Below, in pieces: positions 52,170 to 61,363 of a stretch of 64,000 nt of DNA (the first letter of the stretch is position 1; the number at the start of each line of letters is the position of its first letter). The translations under genes were made by a program, and so were the position numbers. Below the pieces are notes generated by a model. The model was not told the DNA's origin and made no database searches. It saw only the letters and a list, made by a program, of their open reading frames with translations. The stretch is from the NCBI RefSeq assembly GCF_007625075.1, contig NZ_QMIE01000008.1:114877-178876 (forward strand), read 5' to 3'. The stretch comes from Oceanidesulfovibrio indonesiensis (GTDB taxonomy: Bacteria > Desulfobacterota > Desulfovibrionia > Desulfovibrionales > Desulfovibrionaceae).

Positions 52170-53009
52170 TTACATGGGCCGGGGGCCGATGCCGCCGGGG
52201 CGCATCGTCATGGGCTGATGCTCCTCGGCCGGGACGAGTCGGCCGTCGCGGGTGAGAACCATGTCCTTGATGGCGACATTCTTGCCCGAGAGTTCGGCCG
52301 CCTTGTGCGCGATGGTGGACAGGCCAGTGCAGCAGGGCACTTCCATGCGCACCACAGTGACCTCGCTGGGCTCAGCCGCGTGGAACAGGGCGGCGAGTTT
52401 GTCCAGGGTGGCCTGCGGGTCCTCGAACTTGGGGCAGGCGATTGCCACGGCCTTGCCCGGCAGAAGATCGCCGTGCAGGGCCGGGTGGGCCACCGGAGCG
52501 CAATCCGCCGCGAGCAGCAGCCTGGAACCCTGTGGGAAAGGCGGATTCTGCGGGTTCATCAGCCGCAGCTTCACGGGCCAGTGCTCCAGGGCGGACTCGA
52601 ACGTGCCGGGAGCCTGTCCGGCGCCGGTCTTCTGCACCGCGCCGGCTGCGGCGCCGGGGCACCCGCCGGTGGGAGCGGGGCGCTCGATGCGTCCTGCCTG
52701 GCTGCCGGGGCAACCGCAGCCCATCGGCTGTTGCGCGGGCTGCTGCGGTGCATTTTTCAGCTCTTCGAGCCGCTTTTCCACCGCGTCCTCGTCAAAGGGC
52801 GGGGCCTCGCGCTCCACCAGTTTGAGCGCACCTTGAGGGCACTCGCCCAGGCACGCGCCCAGGCCGTCGCAGAGCACTTCGCCCACGAGACGGGCCTTGC
52901 CGTCCACAATGGCCAGAGCGCCTTCGGCGCAACCGAGAATGCACTGGCCGCAGCCGTCGCAGAGCTCTTCGTCTATCTCGATGATGGGTCGGTTGATCGT
53001 CGTGGTCAT
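52170..53009 (-). CDS. Two-cluster ferredoxin-domain protein with large C-terminal domain
   Basis: A 279-residue protein starting at ATG 53009 (GGGGGA eight bases upstream). The N-terminus is a ferredoxin domain (CDGCGQCILGCAEGAL and CDGLGACLGECPQGAL; the second lacks the middle Cys of CxxCxxC, having CxxLxxC). A flexible Pro/Gln linker with more Cys (GCGCPGS, GGCPG) leads to a C-terminal alpha/beta domain with ADCAPVAHP, IACPKFED and EVPCCTGLS. Such proteins occur widely in anaerobes; the function is unknown, possibly electron transfer to a redox partner. It is monocistronic. Confidence 0.8.
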   Translation of the reverse strand: MTTTINRPIIEIDEELCDGCGQCILGCAEGALAIVDGKARLVGEVLCDGLGACLGECPQGALKLVEREAPPFDEDAVEKRLEELKNAPQQPAQQPMGCGCPGSQAGRIERPAPTGGCPGAAAGAVQKTGAGQAPGTFESALEHWPVKLRLMNPQNPPFPQGSRLLLAADCAPVAHPALHGDLLPGKAVAIACPKFEDPQATLDKLAALFHAAEPSEVTVVRMEVPCCTGLSTIAHKAAELSGKNVAIKDMVLTRDGRLVPAEEHQPMTMRPGGIGPRPM

Positions 53010-53287
53010 GGATATATCCCCCTGTTGGAATGCTTGGTCGTTGCTTGAAAAAATAGTCGCTGTATGGGTCCTGTCTAGCGGAAGGAACGGCTTCGGTCCT
53101 TGATGCAAGTCAAGCGCCACACATTTTATGGAAAAGGTTGGAAAGAGTGCCATAGGTGGTGGCCCCGTCAGCACATGGCCCCGGGACGCAACGCCTTGGT
53201 GCGGACGCAACCCTGTTTCCCTTCAAATCCCCCCCTGTGCTACAGGAGTTTCATGAACTTCCATCGCGACCATCCGAGGGAATTGCC

Positions 53288-54499
53288 ATGCGCATGAAAA
53301 AAATCGCCGGTCCTGCCGTCGGCGTCATCGGTCTCGTGCTTCTGATTCTCTGGTCCGGAGGATTTCTGGACACCGACAGAATCGGACCGGACACTGCACT
53401 CACGGCCAGGGTGCCGCGCACGTATGAAGGCGAGACCCCGCCTACCGCCCAGGCGGAGCGGACCGAGATCGTGGACTGGTACGAGGCCGTGGGCACGGTG
53501 CGGCCGCGCACCGAGACGCGAGTGGAAGCGCAGGTTACGGCGATCATTCAGGAAATCAACGTGGATCCGGGCGACAGCGTGGGCAAGGAAGACGTGCTTA
53601 TCGTGCTGGACGACAGGCAACTGCGGTCCAGGATGGAGCAGGCCAGGCGGCAGATGGAGTCGGCGCGGGCAGGCGTTGAGCAGGCCGAGCAGGGCGTGCA
53701 GGCTGCGCAGGCTTCCTTTGATCGCGCCAACTCACAGTACCGCCGTATTCGGTCACTTTTTGAGGAACGGGCCGTGGCCGAGAGCGAACTGGACCAGGCC
53801 GAAGCCGAGTATCTGCGCGCCAGGGCCGGGCTGGAGGAGGCGCGCAAGGGCCTGGCCGCGGCGCAAGCCACCCTGGAACAAGCCAGCGAGGCGGTGCAGG
53901 AAGCGGAAATCGCTTTGTCTTACGCCACAATCCAGGCCCACGAGGCCGGCGTCATCACTGAACGCATGGCCGACCCCGGCGACCTGGCCGTACCGGGGAA
54001 GCCGCTGCTGGTCATGCGCACGGGCGCGAACATTCGCCTGGAGGCGCTGGTGCGCGAGAGCCTCATCGGCAAGATCCGACCGGGTCTGGAATTTCCCCTG
54101 CGCATCCCGGCGCTGGGTCTCACCATAACCGGCGTGGTGGACGAAGTGGTGCCCTCGGCCGATCCGCAGACCCGCACGTTCCTCGTCAAAGTCTCCATGC
54201 CGGAGCAGCCGGGCGTCTATCCCGGCATGTTCGGCCGTCTGCTCATCCCCATGGGCACGCGCGACGCCGTGCTGGTGCCGCCGCAGGCTCTGCGCCGGAT
54301 CGGGCAGCTGGAAACGGTCATCATCCGTAAGCCGGAAGGCGATGGCTGGCGCACCGTGTTCGTGACCACAGGACGGACCAACGCCACGGCCGTGGAGGTG
54401 CTCTCCGGCCTGCAAGGCGGCGAAGTGGTGGCCTTGCCGCAACCGCCGTCCGCCGAACCGGATGTGGAGATGCCTGCCGAGGAGGGCGCCAATGGCTGA
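53288..54499 (+). CDS. RND efflux periplasmic adaptor (membrane fusion protein)
   Basis: A 403-residue HlyD/AcrA-type adaptor. An N-terminal signal anchor (about 10-25) is followed by a lipoyl half (RVEAQVTAIIQEINVDPGDSVGKEDVLIVLDD), a long coiled coil rich in Glu/Ala/Gln (about 110-215) and the second lipoyl half, IQAHEAGVITERMADPGDLAVPG. Beta-barrel and membrane-proximal domains close it. The start is ATG 53288 (ATG 53294 also possible) with GAGGG upstream. It overlaps the pump gene by eight bases. Confidence 0.93.
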   Translation: MRMKKIAGPAVGVIGLVLLILWSGGFLDTDRIGPDTALTARVPRTYEGETPPTAQAERTEIVDWYEAVGTVRPRTETRVEAQVTAIIQEINVDPGDSVGKEDVLIVLDDRQLRSRMEQARRQMESARAGVEQAEQGVQAAQASFDRANSQYRRIRSLFEERAVAESELDQAEAEYLRARAGLEEARKGLAAAQATLEQASEAVQEAEIALSYATIQAHEAGVITERMADPGDLAVPGKPLLVMRTGANIRLEALVRESLIGKIRPGLEFPLRIPALGLTITGVVDEVVPSADPQTRTFLVKVSMPEQPGVYPGMFGRLLIPMGTRDAVLVPPQALRRIGQLETVIIRKPEGDGWRTVFVTTGRTNATAVEVLSGLQGGEVVALPQPPSAEPDVEMPAEEGANG

Positions 54500-57400
54500 T
54501 CCCAGGCCGCGCGGCGTCATCGAGTCCATCGTCGCCACGTTTCTGGATGGCAAGCAGGCCATTCTGCTGCTGATCTTCGCCCTGTGCCTCGGCGCGACGG
54601 CGGTGCTGGTGACTCCGCGCGAGGAGGAACCGCAGATCGTGGTGCCCATGGCGGACATCATGGTCCAGGTGCCGGGCGCTTCGGCCGAAGAGGTGGAAAA
54701 GCTCGTCACCGCGCCGCTGGAGCGTATCCTCTGGCAGATCGACGGGGTCGAGTACGTGTACGCCAACGCCAGACGCGACATGGCGATGGCCACGGTGCGG
54801 TTCTTCGTGGGCGAGGACAGAGAACGTTCGCTCATCAAACTGCACAACGCCATAACCACGAACCAGGACCTGGTGCCGGACATAGTGACGGGCTGGGCGG
54901 TGAAGCCGCGAGAGGTGGACGACGTCCCCATCCTGCTGCTCACGTTCTACTCGGATACGTACGACGACTACGCGCTGCGCCGCATTGCCGAGGAGTTCTA
55001 CCACCGGCTCGCCGAGGAAGAGGACATCAGCCGGCTGGAGCTGGTGGGCGGCCGGTCGCGAGAGGTTCGAGTAGACCTTTCACCCGAGCGCCTGGCCGGC
55101 TTCAACATCTCGGCGCAGGACGTGGTGCGCGCTCTGGGCGGGGCGGACGCCTCCGTAACAGCCGGCACGGCCACGCTGGACAACGAGACGTTTTCGGTCA
55201 CCTCGGACTCGTTCCTCATGGAGCCGGGGGAGCTGGGCAGCCTTGTGGTGGGCGTGTTCGAGGACAAGCCCGTGTCCCTCTCGGATGTGGCCGAAATACG
55301 CGATGGTCCGGAAGAGCCGTCGGCCTACTCGCGGCTCGGGTTCTCTTACCATCATGCCCGGCAGCGGGCCGAGCTGGGCATTCTGCCTGGACAGGCAGCC
55401 AGCGCCACCGGCGACGCACAGAGGCTGTCCGACGAGCTCGCGTTTCCTGCCGTGACCCTGGCCATTGCCAAAAAGAAGGGCACCAATGCCGTGAATGTGG
55501 CCCGCCGCGTTGTCGATCGGTCCGAATCGCTCATCCACCTGCTGCCGGACGGGGTGCGCGTCGAGATAACCCGCGACTACGGCAAGACCGCCCAGAGCAA
55601 GGTGAATGAGCTGCTCACCTCGCTCTTTTTCGCCATCGTCACCGTGGTTGTGCTGCTTGCCATCGCCCTGGGCAGGCGGGAGGCCCTGGTGGTGGCGGTG
55701 AGCGTGCCGGTGAGCTTCGCCCTGGCGCTGTTCGTCTCCATGCTGCTCGGCTACACCATCAACCGCGTCACGCTGTTCGCACTCATCCTCTCCCTGGGCC
55801 TTGTGGTGGACGATCCCATCATGAACGTGGACAATATCCAGCGCCACATCCTCATGCGCAGGCAGAATCCGTTCAGGGCGACGCTCACTGCGGTGCGAGA
55901 GGTGCTGCCCCCGGTGCTGCTGTCCACGCTGGCGATCATCGTGAGCTTTGCGCCCATGTTCTTCATCACCGGCATGATGGGGCCGTACATGGCGCCCATG
56001 GCGGCCAACGTGCCCCTGGCCGTGATATTCTCCACGCTGGCTGCGCTCACCGTTGTTCCCTGGCTTTCCTACCATCTCATCAAGCGCCGGGTGGAGAAGG
56101 GAACGGCGCCGGCCGCGTCCACTACTCCCACGATGGAGGACGCGACACAATTCGAGGACACGACGCCGGCCTGGGTTCGCAGCACCTATCGCCGCCTGCT
56201 CGGACCATTCCTGGCCTCGCGCGGCATGCGCGTGGGACTGCTGGTGGCGGTGCTCGCGCTGCTGGCCGGCTCGCTCGCTCTCGCCGGTCTGCGGTACGTG
56301 CCGCTTAAAATGCTGCCATACGACAACAAGGATGAGTTGCAACTTGTCATCGATCTGCCCGAGGGCTCCAGCCTGGAGGATACGGACCGCGTGGTGCGCG
56401 TATTCGAGGAGTATCTGCGCACGGTGCCCGAGGTGACGACGTACGTGACATACACGGGCGATTCCTCACCGATCGATTTCAACGGCCTGGTCAGGCAGTA
56501 CTATCTGCGCGAGGAACCGCATCAGGCGGACGTCCGCATCAACCTCGCGGCCAAGGACGATCGGGTCATGCAGTCCCACGACATCGTGCTGCGGCTGCGC
56601 GGCGACCTGGAGGCGATTGCGGAGCGCGAAGGCGCGACCCTGAAGATCGTGGAGTCCCCTCCGGGTCCTCCGGTTGTCGCCACGCTCACGGCCGAAATCT
56701 CCGGCCGGCCGGACACACCGTACGAGGATATAATCGCCGCCGCGAAAGAACTCATGGCCATGATGGAGGAGGAGCCCGGGGTCACGGACATCGACGCGAG
56801 CTTCGAGGATCCTTCGAGGCGTTTGAACTTCGTGGTGGACAAGCAGAAGGCCGCGCTGCACGGCGTGACCACCGAGGCCATCACCGAAACACTGCGCATC
56901 GCCGTGGGCGGCGCGGCCCCCGCCACCATCCATCTGCCGGATGAGCGTCAGCCTTTGTACATTCGGGTCATCCTGCCGCGGGAGCTGAGGGTTTCCGAGG
57001 CCAATCTCACGCGGATTCCGGTGCGTACGGAATCCGGAGCAATGATCGAGTTGGGCGAGTTGGGCGCGTTCGAGGTTCTGGCCGAGGACCAGCCCATTTT
57101 TCACAAAAACCTGAACCGAGTAGTCTGGGTCTTTGCGGAGATGGCGGGCCGGCCTCCCGGGGAAGCGGTGCTCGATCTCGATTCGCGTCTCAAGCAGGAG
57201 CCGCTGCCGCCGGGAATCCGGGTGGACTGGGCCAGCGAAGGGGAGTGGAAGATAACCCTGCGCGTGTTTCGCGATCTGGGCCTGGCCTTCGGCGCGGCGC
57301 TGGTCTCTATTTACATACTGCTGGTCCTGCAGACCAACTCCTTTTCCATGCCGCTGCTCCTGATGACGGCCATACCGCTCACGCTGCTCGGCATCATGCC

Positions 57401-57794
57401 CGGGTTCTGGCTGATGAACGTCTTCTTCACTTCGAGCATTGGCGGGTACACGAATAATGTGTTTTTCACAGCCACGTCCATGATCGGGATGATCGCCCTG
57501 GGGGGCATAGTCATACGAAATTCGCTGGTTCTCCTGGAGTTCATCGAGGAGAGCCGAGCCCAGGGCATGGATGTGAAGGAAGCGATTCTGGAGAGCGGTG
57601 CGGTGCGTTTCAGGCCCATCGTGCTCACGGCGTTGACCACGGCCCTGGGCGCATGGCCCATCACACTGGACCCCATATTCTCCGGACTTGCCTGGGCGCT
57701 CATCTTCGGCCTCGTGGCGTCCACGGCGTTCACCCTGCTGGTGGTGCCGGTTGGCTACTACGTCACCCGCGGGCGGAAGCCGATGCAGGTGTGA
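54492..57794 (+). CDS. RND-family efflux pump permease
   Basis: An 1100-residue inner-membrane transporter with the RND plan: helix 1, a porter domain (about 45-330), helices 2-6 with GLVVDDPIMNVDNIQRH (the acidic pair in helix 4), a second porter domain (about 600-890) and helices 8-12. With the adaptor it exports compounds using proton motive force. No outer-membrane TolC-like gene lies next to it. Substrate is not predictable. Confidence 0.94.
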   Translation: MADPRPRGVIESIVATFLDGKQAILLLIFALCLGATAVLVTPREEEPQIVVPMADIMVQVPGASAEEVEKLVTAPLERILWQIDGVEYVYANARRDMAMATVRFFVGEDRERSLIKLHNAITTNQDLVPDIVTGWAVKPREVDDVPILLLTFYSDTYDDYALRRIAEEFYHRLAEEEDISRLELVGGRSREVRVDLSPERLAGFNISAQDVVRALGGADASVTAGTATLDNETFSVTSDSFLMEPGELGSLVVGVFEDKPVSLSDVAEIRDGPEEPSAYSRLGFSYHHARQRAELGILPGQAASATGDAQRLSDELAFPAVTLAIAKKKGTNAVNVARRVVDRSESLIHLLPDGVRVEITRDYGKTAQSKVNELLTSLFFAIVTVVVLLAIALGRREALVVAVSVPVSFALALFVSMLLGYTINRVTLFALILSLGLVVDDPIMNVDNIQRHILMRRQNPFRATLTAVREVLPPVLLSTLAIIVSFAPMFFITGMMGPYMAPMAANVPLAVIFSTLAALTVVPWLSYHLIKRRVEKGTAPAASTTPTMEDATQFEDTTPAWVRSTYRRLLGPFLASRGMRVGLLVAVLALLAGSLALAGLRYVPLKMLPYDNKDELQLVIDLPEGSSLEDTDRVVRVFEEYLRTVPEVTTYVTYTGDSSPIDFNGLVRQYYLREEPHQADVRINLAAKDDRVMQSHDIVLRLRGDLEAIAEREGATLKIVESPPGPPVVATLTAEISGRPDTPYEDIIAAAKELMAMMEEEPGVTDIDASFEDPSRRLNFVVDKQKAALHGVTTEAITETLRIAVGGAAPATIHLPDERQPLYIRVILPRELRVSEANLTRIPVRTESGAMIELGELGAFEVLAEDQPIFHKNLNRVVWVFAEMAGRPPGEAVLDLDSRLKQEPLPPGIRVDWASEGEWKITLRVFRDLGLAFGAALVSIYILLVLQTNSFSMPLLLMTAIPLTLLGIMPGFWLMNVFFTSSIGGYTNNVFFTATSMIGMIALGGIVIRNSLVLLEFIEESRAQGMDVKEAILESGAVRFRPIVLTALTTALGAWPITLDPIFSGLAWALIFGLVASTAFTLLVVPVGYYVTRGRKPMQV

Positions 57795-58056
57795 GGTCGC
57801 TGGTGCGTGTTTCTGTACCCTGGGTAAGGCGGTGCGAGGTGAGAACCCCTTTTGAAATGACACCCTCTCGCAACGCCTTGCCCAAGCGTTTCATATAGGT
57901 GTTTTGTATGATTCAGGGTCAGGGGATCAGCGCTCCTGGCGGGGGGGCCGGGGGCAGAGTCCTCGGGCTATACCCTCAGGAAGGAAGCCGCCGACGTTTG
58001 CCGGGCGTTGGTTTTTCATCTAGGGTCGCGCCCGAATCCACCCAAGGAGTTGCACC

Positions 58057-58821
58057 ATGGCCGAACACGACGAGACTCAGGAATTTCTCAACAGCCTCCC
58101 CGAGCTGAAGCACGGCGAGAAGTTCTGCTTCGCCTGCCACCCGAGCATCGAATGCTTCAACGCGTGCTGCGCCGATCTCAACCTTTCCCTCACTCCGTAC
58201 GATGCGTTGCGACTGCGCCGCGCTCTGGGCGAGGACAGCGAGACTTTCCTGACCACACGCACCGATATCACCACGTACCCGGATACGGGCTTTCCTCGGG
58301 TGCATCTGCGCATGCGCGAGGACGAGCCGCACAGGCCCTGCCCCTTCGTGACGAGTGAAGGCTGCCGCGTGTACCAGGACCGCCCGGCCGCGTGCCGGAC
58401 CTATCCCGTGGGCCGCGCCACGCGCATCATCAGGGGTGGCATCGGCGAGCGGTTCTTCGTCATTCGGGAGGATCATTGCCAGGGCTTCGACGAACCCAAC
58501 GAGTGGGTGCCGGAGACCTGGATGGCCGATCAGGGCCTGGAGCCGTATAACGTCATGAACGATCGCACCATGCAGCTCATGGCCAAGCAGAAGGCTCGCG
58601 GACCGGTGCACGCCAAGCAATCCACCATGCTGCTTCTGGCTCTGTACCAGCCGGACAAGTTCCAACAGTTCCTCAGGGACATGAACGTGTTCCAGCACGT
58701 GGAAGGGAACTACGTTCCCGAGACCGTCCTGGCCGACGAGGAAACAGCCCTCGCTTTCGGCCACGACTGGGCCGAGTTGATTCTGTACGGCGAGAACGAC
58801 AGGTTGCGGCGCAAGGGGTGA
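58057..58821 (+). CDS. YkgJ-family cysteine-cluster protein (second copy type)
   Basis: A 254-residue protein with the cluster FCFACHPSIECFNACC at the N-terminus, CPFVTSEGCRVYQDRPAACRTYP in the middle and a further DHCQGF. The Cys spacing differs from the YkgJ protein at 25.8 kb, so this is a separate subfamily, not a recent duplicate. It probably binds metal; the role is unknown. It is monocistronic with a canonical AAGGAG upstream. Confidence 0.85.
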   Translation: MAEHDETQEFLNSLPELKHGEKFCFACHPSIECFNACCADLNLSLTPYDALRLRRALGEDSETFLTTRTDITTYPDTGFPRVHLRMREDEPHRPCPFVTSEGCRVYQDRPAACRTYPVGRATRIIRGGIGERFFVIREDHCQGFDEPNEWVPETWMADQGLEPYNVMNDRTMQLMAKQKARGPVHAKQSTMLLLALYQPDKFQQFLRDMNVFQHVEGNYVPETVLADEETALAFGHDWAELILYGENDRLRRKG

Positions 58822-59061
58822 GGCTTGCGGACGGCGCCCGCACCCGGAATTCCGCAAGGGGCCGATGGCCTTTGACCCGGCTATGGGACTCGCCTTCGGC
58901 CGACTCGCGATGCTGCGCCGGCCCGATTCAAGTTTTCTGGTAACGTGCGCCCCGGTCTGATTCTGCGGGGAGAAAGCGTTCCCCCGGCAGCCAGTGGCTC
59001 ATTGAGAAGCCGTTTCCGCAGGGGGACTTTTCATCTGCCTGCGGATAGGGCATGAAGGGCC

Positions 59062-59595
59062 ATGGCCGACCATCGCCCAGCCCATCAATCCGGCCAACAG
59101 AAGGTCCCCTATCATCCGGCGGTCCTGGACCGCGCGGCGCTGGTGGAGCGCATCGCTGCGCACAAGAAGACGGCGGCTCGCGTTGTCTTCACCAACGGCT
59201 GCTTCGATCTGCTGCACCCCGGACACGTGGATCTGCTTTCCCGCGCGCGCTTTCTGGGCGACGTGCTCGTGGTGGGGCTCAATACCGATGCATCCGTCCG
59301 GCGACTGACCAAGGGGCCGGGGCGCCCCGTGGTGCCCTATGCCGCGCGGGCGTATGTGCTCGCGCACCTCACCAGTGTGGATTACGTGACCGGCTTCGAC
59401 GAAGACACGCCTTACGAGCTCATCAAGGCGGTGCGGCCGCAGGTGCTCGTCAAGGGCGGTGACTGGCCCATCGACAGGATCGTGGGCGCGGACATCGTGG
59501 AAGCGGACGGCGGCCTGGTGGTGAGCCTGCCGTTACTGGAGGGTTTCTCCACGTCGGGCATCGTGTCCAACATTCTGGACAGGTGCAAAGCGTGA
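59062..59595 (+). CDS. rfaE2: D-glycero-beta-D-manno-heptose 1-phosphate adenylyltransferase
   Basis: A 177-residue nucleotidyltransferase equivalent to the C-terminal domain of HldE. The HxGH motif is in [38 protein letters not shown] and the closing [12 protein letters not shown] complete the active site. It makes ADP-heptose precursor for lipopolysaccharide core. The split from a kinase domain is common in this group; no heptokinase gene is nearby. Confidence 0.92.
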   Translation: MADHRPAHQSGQQKVPYHPAVLDRAALVERIAAHKKTAARVVFTNGCFDLLHPGHVDLLSRARFLGDVLVVGLNTDASVRRLTKGPGRPVVPYAARAYVLAHLTSVDYVTGFDEDTPYELIKAVRPQVLVKGGDWPIDRIVGADIVEADGGLVVSLPLLEGFSTSGIVSNILDRCKA

Positions 59596-59693
59596 CACCC
59601 GGGTTGAGCCCTGAAGCACCAATAATTCCGACAGCAGCACGTGCGCATGCCAGGTGGGTTTACCAGGGATGACCGCCGCGCACGGATTGACTT

Positions 59694-60059
59694 TCAACCC
59701 AACACCTCGTCCACTTTCCGTATCAGCGAGAGCGGGCTGAACGGTTTGGTGATGTAGCCATCGGCGCCGGCATCGCGGCCCATCTCGAACTCGTTCTGCC
59801 GGCCGTGGGCCGTGAGCAGGAAAATGGTGGTGTCCGTGAGTACCGGGTCCTTCCGGAGCTGGCGCGTGGCTTCGAAGCCGTCGATCTCCCCCGGCAACAT
59901 CGAGGCCATGAGGATGAGGTCCGGCTTGGCTTTTTGGGCGAGTTCCACACCGGCGCAGCCGTTGTCCGCCACCAGAATTTCAAATCCGCCGAGGCTCAAC
60001 GTGACCTGCACGAGTTCACGGATATCGGGTTGGTCTTCGACTATGAGAATGCGCTTCAT
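59694..60059 (-). CDS. Stand-alone receiver domain lacking the phospho-acceptor Asp
   Basis: A 121-residue CheY-like receiver (ILIVEDQPDIRELVQVTL, FLLTAHGR, GADGYITKPFSP). The acidic pocket, the switch Thr and the conserved Lys are all present. But the acceptor site, normally D in PDLILxDxxMPG, reads PDLILMASMLPG with Ala52 (codon GCC at 59906-59904). It therefore cannot be phosphorylated in the usual way and is a pseudo-receiver, perhaps controlled by binding (inference). The start is ATG 60059 with GGAG upstream. Confidence 0.85.
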   Translation of the reverse strand: MKRILIVEDQPDIRELVQVTLSLGGFEILVADNGCAGVELAQKAKPDLILMASMLPGEIDGFEATRQLRKDPVLTDTTIFLLTAHGRQNEFEMGRDAGADGYITKPFSPLSLIRKVDEVLG

Positions 60060-60293
60060 TGCTTATGCTCCATCACGCTGGCGATAGATCACCGCAGCCA
60101 CTCCTGCGCGTGTGCGGGCGGGAATACGGACACCCCAGGGCCACTCCGGAAATAAGGTCTCGCACCGGGTGTCGGCGATTAGTTCGATTTCAGCAAGGAT
60201 CTTAAAGTCTTGATCTCCATGCAAGCTCCTGTCGGCGGACATTTCGATTCGGGCCGGATCGCGCGGGCCTCATACAATGCGACGCGCCGCCGC

Positions 60294-60674
60294 TCACGCA
60301 GCGGCGGGGGATCCCAGGGATTTTACTGTCTGCAGGACCTTTTCGACAGCCAGGGGTTTCTTGAGCCCTGCGTCTGCGCCCAGGAATGATGCCAGATTCA
60401 GCGAAACCTCGGCGCGGCAGGAGGCCCGGCTCTCGGATGTGGCGATGATCCGGACCCCCGGCCAGGTCGTCTTGAGGGCCTGAATCGTGTCGTAATCCGC
60501 CCGGCGGGGAAGAAAAACGTCCAGGATGACGAAGCAGCAATCCCGGCAGGCGTCCGATTCGAAGCAGGCGCTGCCGTTTATGGCGCAGGCCACGTCGTAA
60601 CCGTTCGCAGCGAGGGTTTCGGCAAGAATCTCACGGAACGAGGCATCGGGTTCGATAACGAGTATGGACGGCAT
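60294..60674 (-). CDS. Stand-alone response-regulator receiver domain
   Basis: A 126-residue receiver starting at ATG 60674 (AAGGAG six bases upstream; the longer frame to 60722 is not favoured). Acceptor Asp52 lies in FVILDVFLP, the pocket is EPD instead of the usual DD, the switch residue is Ser (ATSES), and Lys is in LKKP. A Cys-rich patch (ACFESDACRDCC) precedes the acceptor and is unusual. It has no output domain and no adjacent kinase. It is in tandem with the pseudo-receiver 235 bases away. Confidence 0.75.
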   Translation of the reverse strand: MPSILVIEPDASFREILAETLAANGYDVACAINGSACFESDACRDCCFVILDVFLPRRADYDTIQALKTTWPGVRIIATSESRASCRAEVSLNLASFLGADAGLKKPLAVEKVLQTVKSLGSPAAA

Positions 60675-60803
60675 GGCGTCTCCTTGCGGCCATCCGCGGA
60701 GTCCCACGGATTTGGACGACATATGGCTTGACCGATGCAGGTATTAGAAGACAATTCATGCGGCATGTAAAGAAACAGTTTGTAAATATTATGTGATTTG
60801 AGT

Positions 60804-60832
60804 TTGTACCCAGTTGGTGATTGCTGTATATA
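60804..60832 (+). promoter_or_regulatory. Plus-strand promoter in a gene-poor region
   Basis: TTGTAC (60804-60809) is 17 bases from TATATA (60827-60832), followed by AAAT. The start point near 60839 would lie 20 bases before the small open frame at 60859. Confidence 0.55.
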
Positions 60833-60858
60833 AAATTGCTTGCAAAAATAAGGCGTTA

Positions 60859-60981
60859 ATGGTTCACAGGCATCCGGAGAAGCGGCTGTCGGTTCGAGGA
60901 ATAGGGTCCGATGGCGAACGGGCGGGATTAATGTTTTGTCATGCGCGACAGCGCATTGAGATCATTCATGTGAGGGCTTGA
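60859..60981 (+). CDS. Possible 40-residue small protein
   Basis: ATG 60859 is preceded by AAGG at suitable distance and lies just after the promoter at 60804-60832. The product begins MVHRHPEKRLSVRGIG and ends HARQRIEIIHVRA. It is basic, without motifs. The promoter, ribosome site and frame line up, but no homologue is recognised and the product may be an untranslated RNA instead. Confidence 0.3.
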   Translation: MVHRHPEKRLSVRGIGSDGERAGLMFCHARQRIEIIHVRA

Positions 60982-61363
60982 CCTTGTGAGGCTACGCCGG
61001 CCATCGAACATTTATTACAGATTGTCAGGCGCTCCTACACGTAAGGCGATGGCCGGAGTCCGGCACCCGGCCTGCCGCCCCGGCGCTTCCCGGCGCAATG
61101 GCAACTGGTTGCAGTGACCACGACAATCAGACAATGCGCTGACACGACTCGTAAGGGCGCAGTGTTGGGGATGCCAAAAATGCGCAGCCGGGAATGGAGG
61201 GCCTCGGCCCAAAGGCCATTGACCCATGGAGGAAGCCTGCTCGCGCCACCCGGAGATCGGGTATTATGCGCAGCATTATCGCTGGATGGGCAAGCCTTTT
61301 TTGCCTGATGAAGGACGACGACAGGTGAGACGCGGGTTTCCGAGTGGACCGTCGGCGGTCTGC

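Larger units (their letters stand above)
60675..61363. other. Gene-poor 689-base region before the carbonic anhydrase gene
   Basis: There is no conventional gene. The left half is AT-rich and holds a good plus-strand promoter and a 40-codon open frame (listed separately). The right half is GC-rich. A plus-strand open frame from about 61226 (MEEACSRHPEIGYYAQHYRW) has coding-like codons, but it runs antisense into the carbonic anhydrase gene; it could be a gene remnant. Confidence 0.5.

Noticed and set aside
60287..60307. Hairpin overlapping the stop of the second receiver gene as a terminator
   Set aside because: The stem is perfect but there is no T tract on the minus strand.
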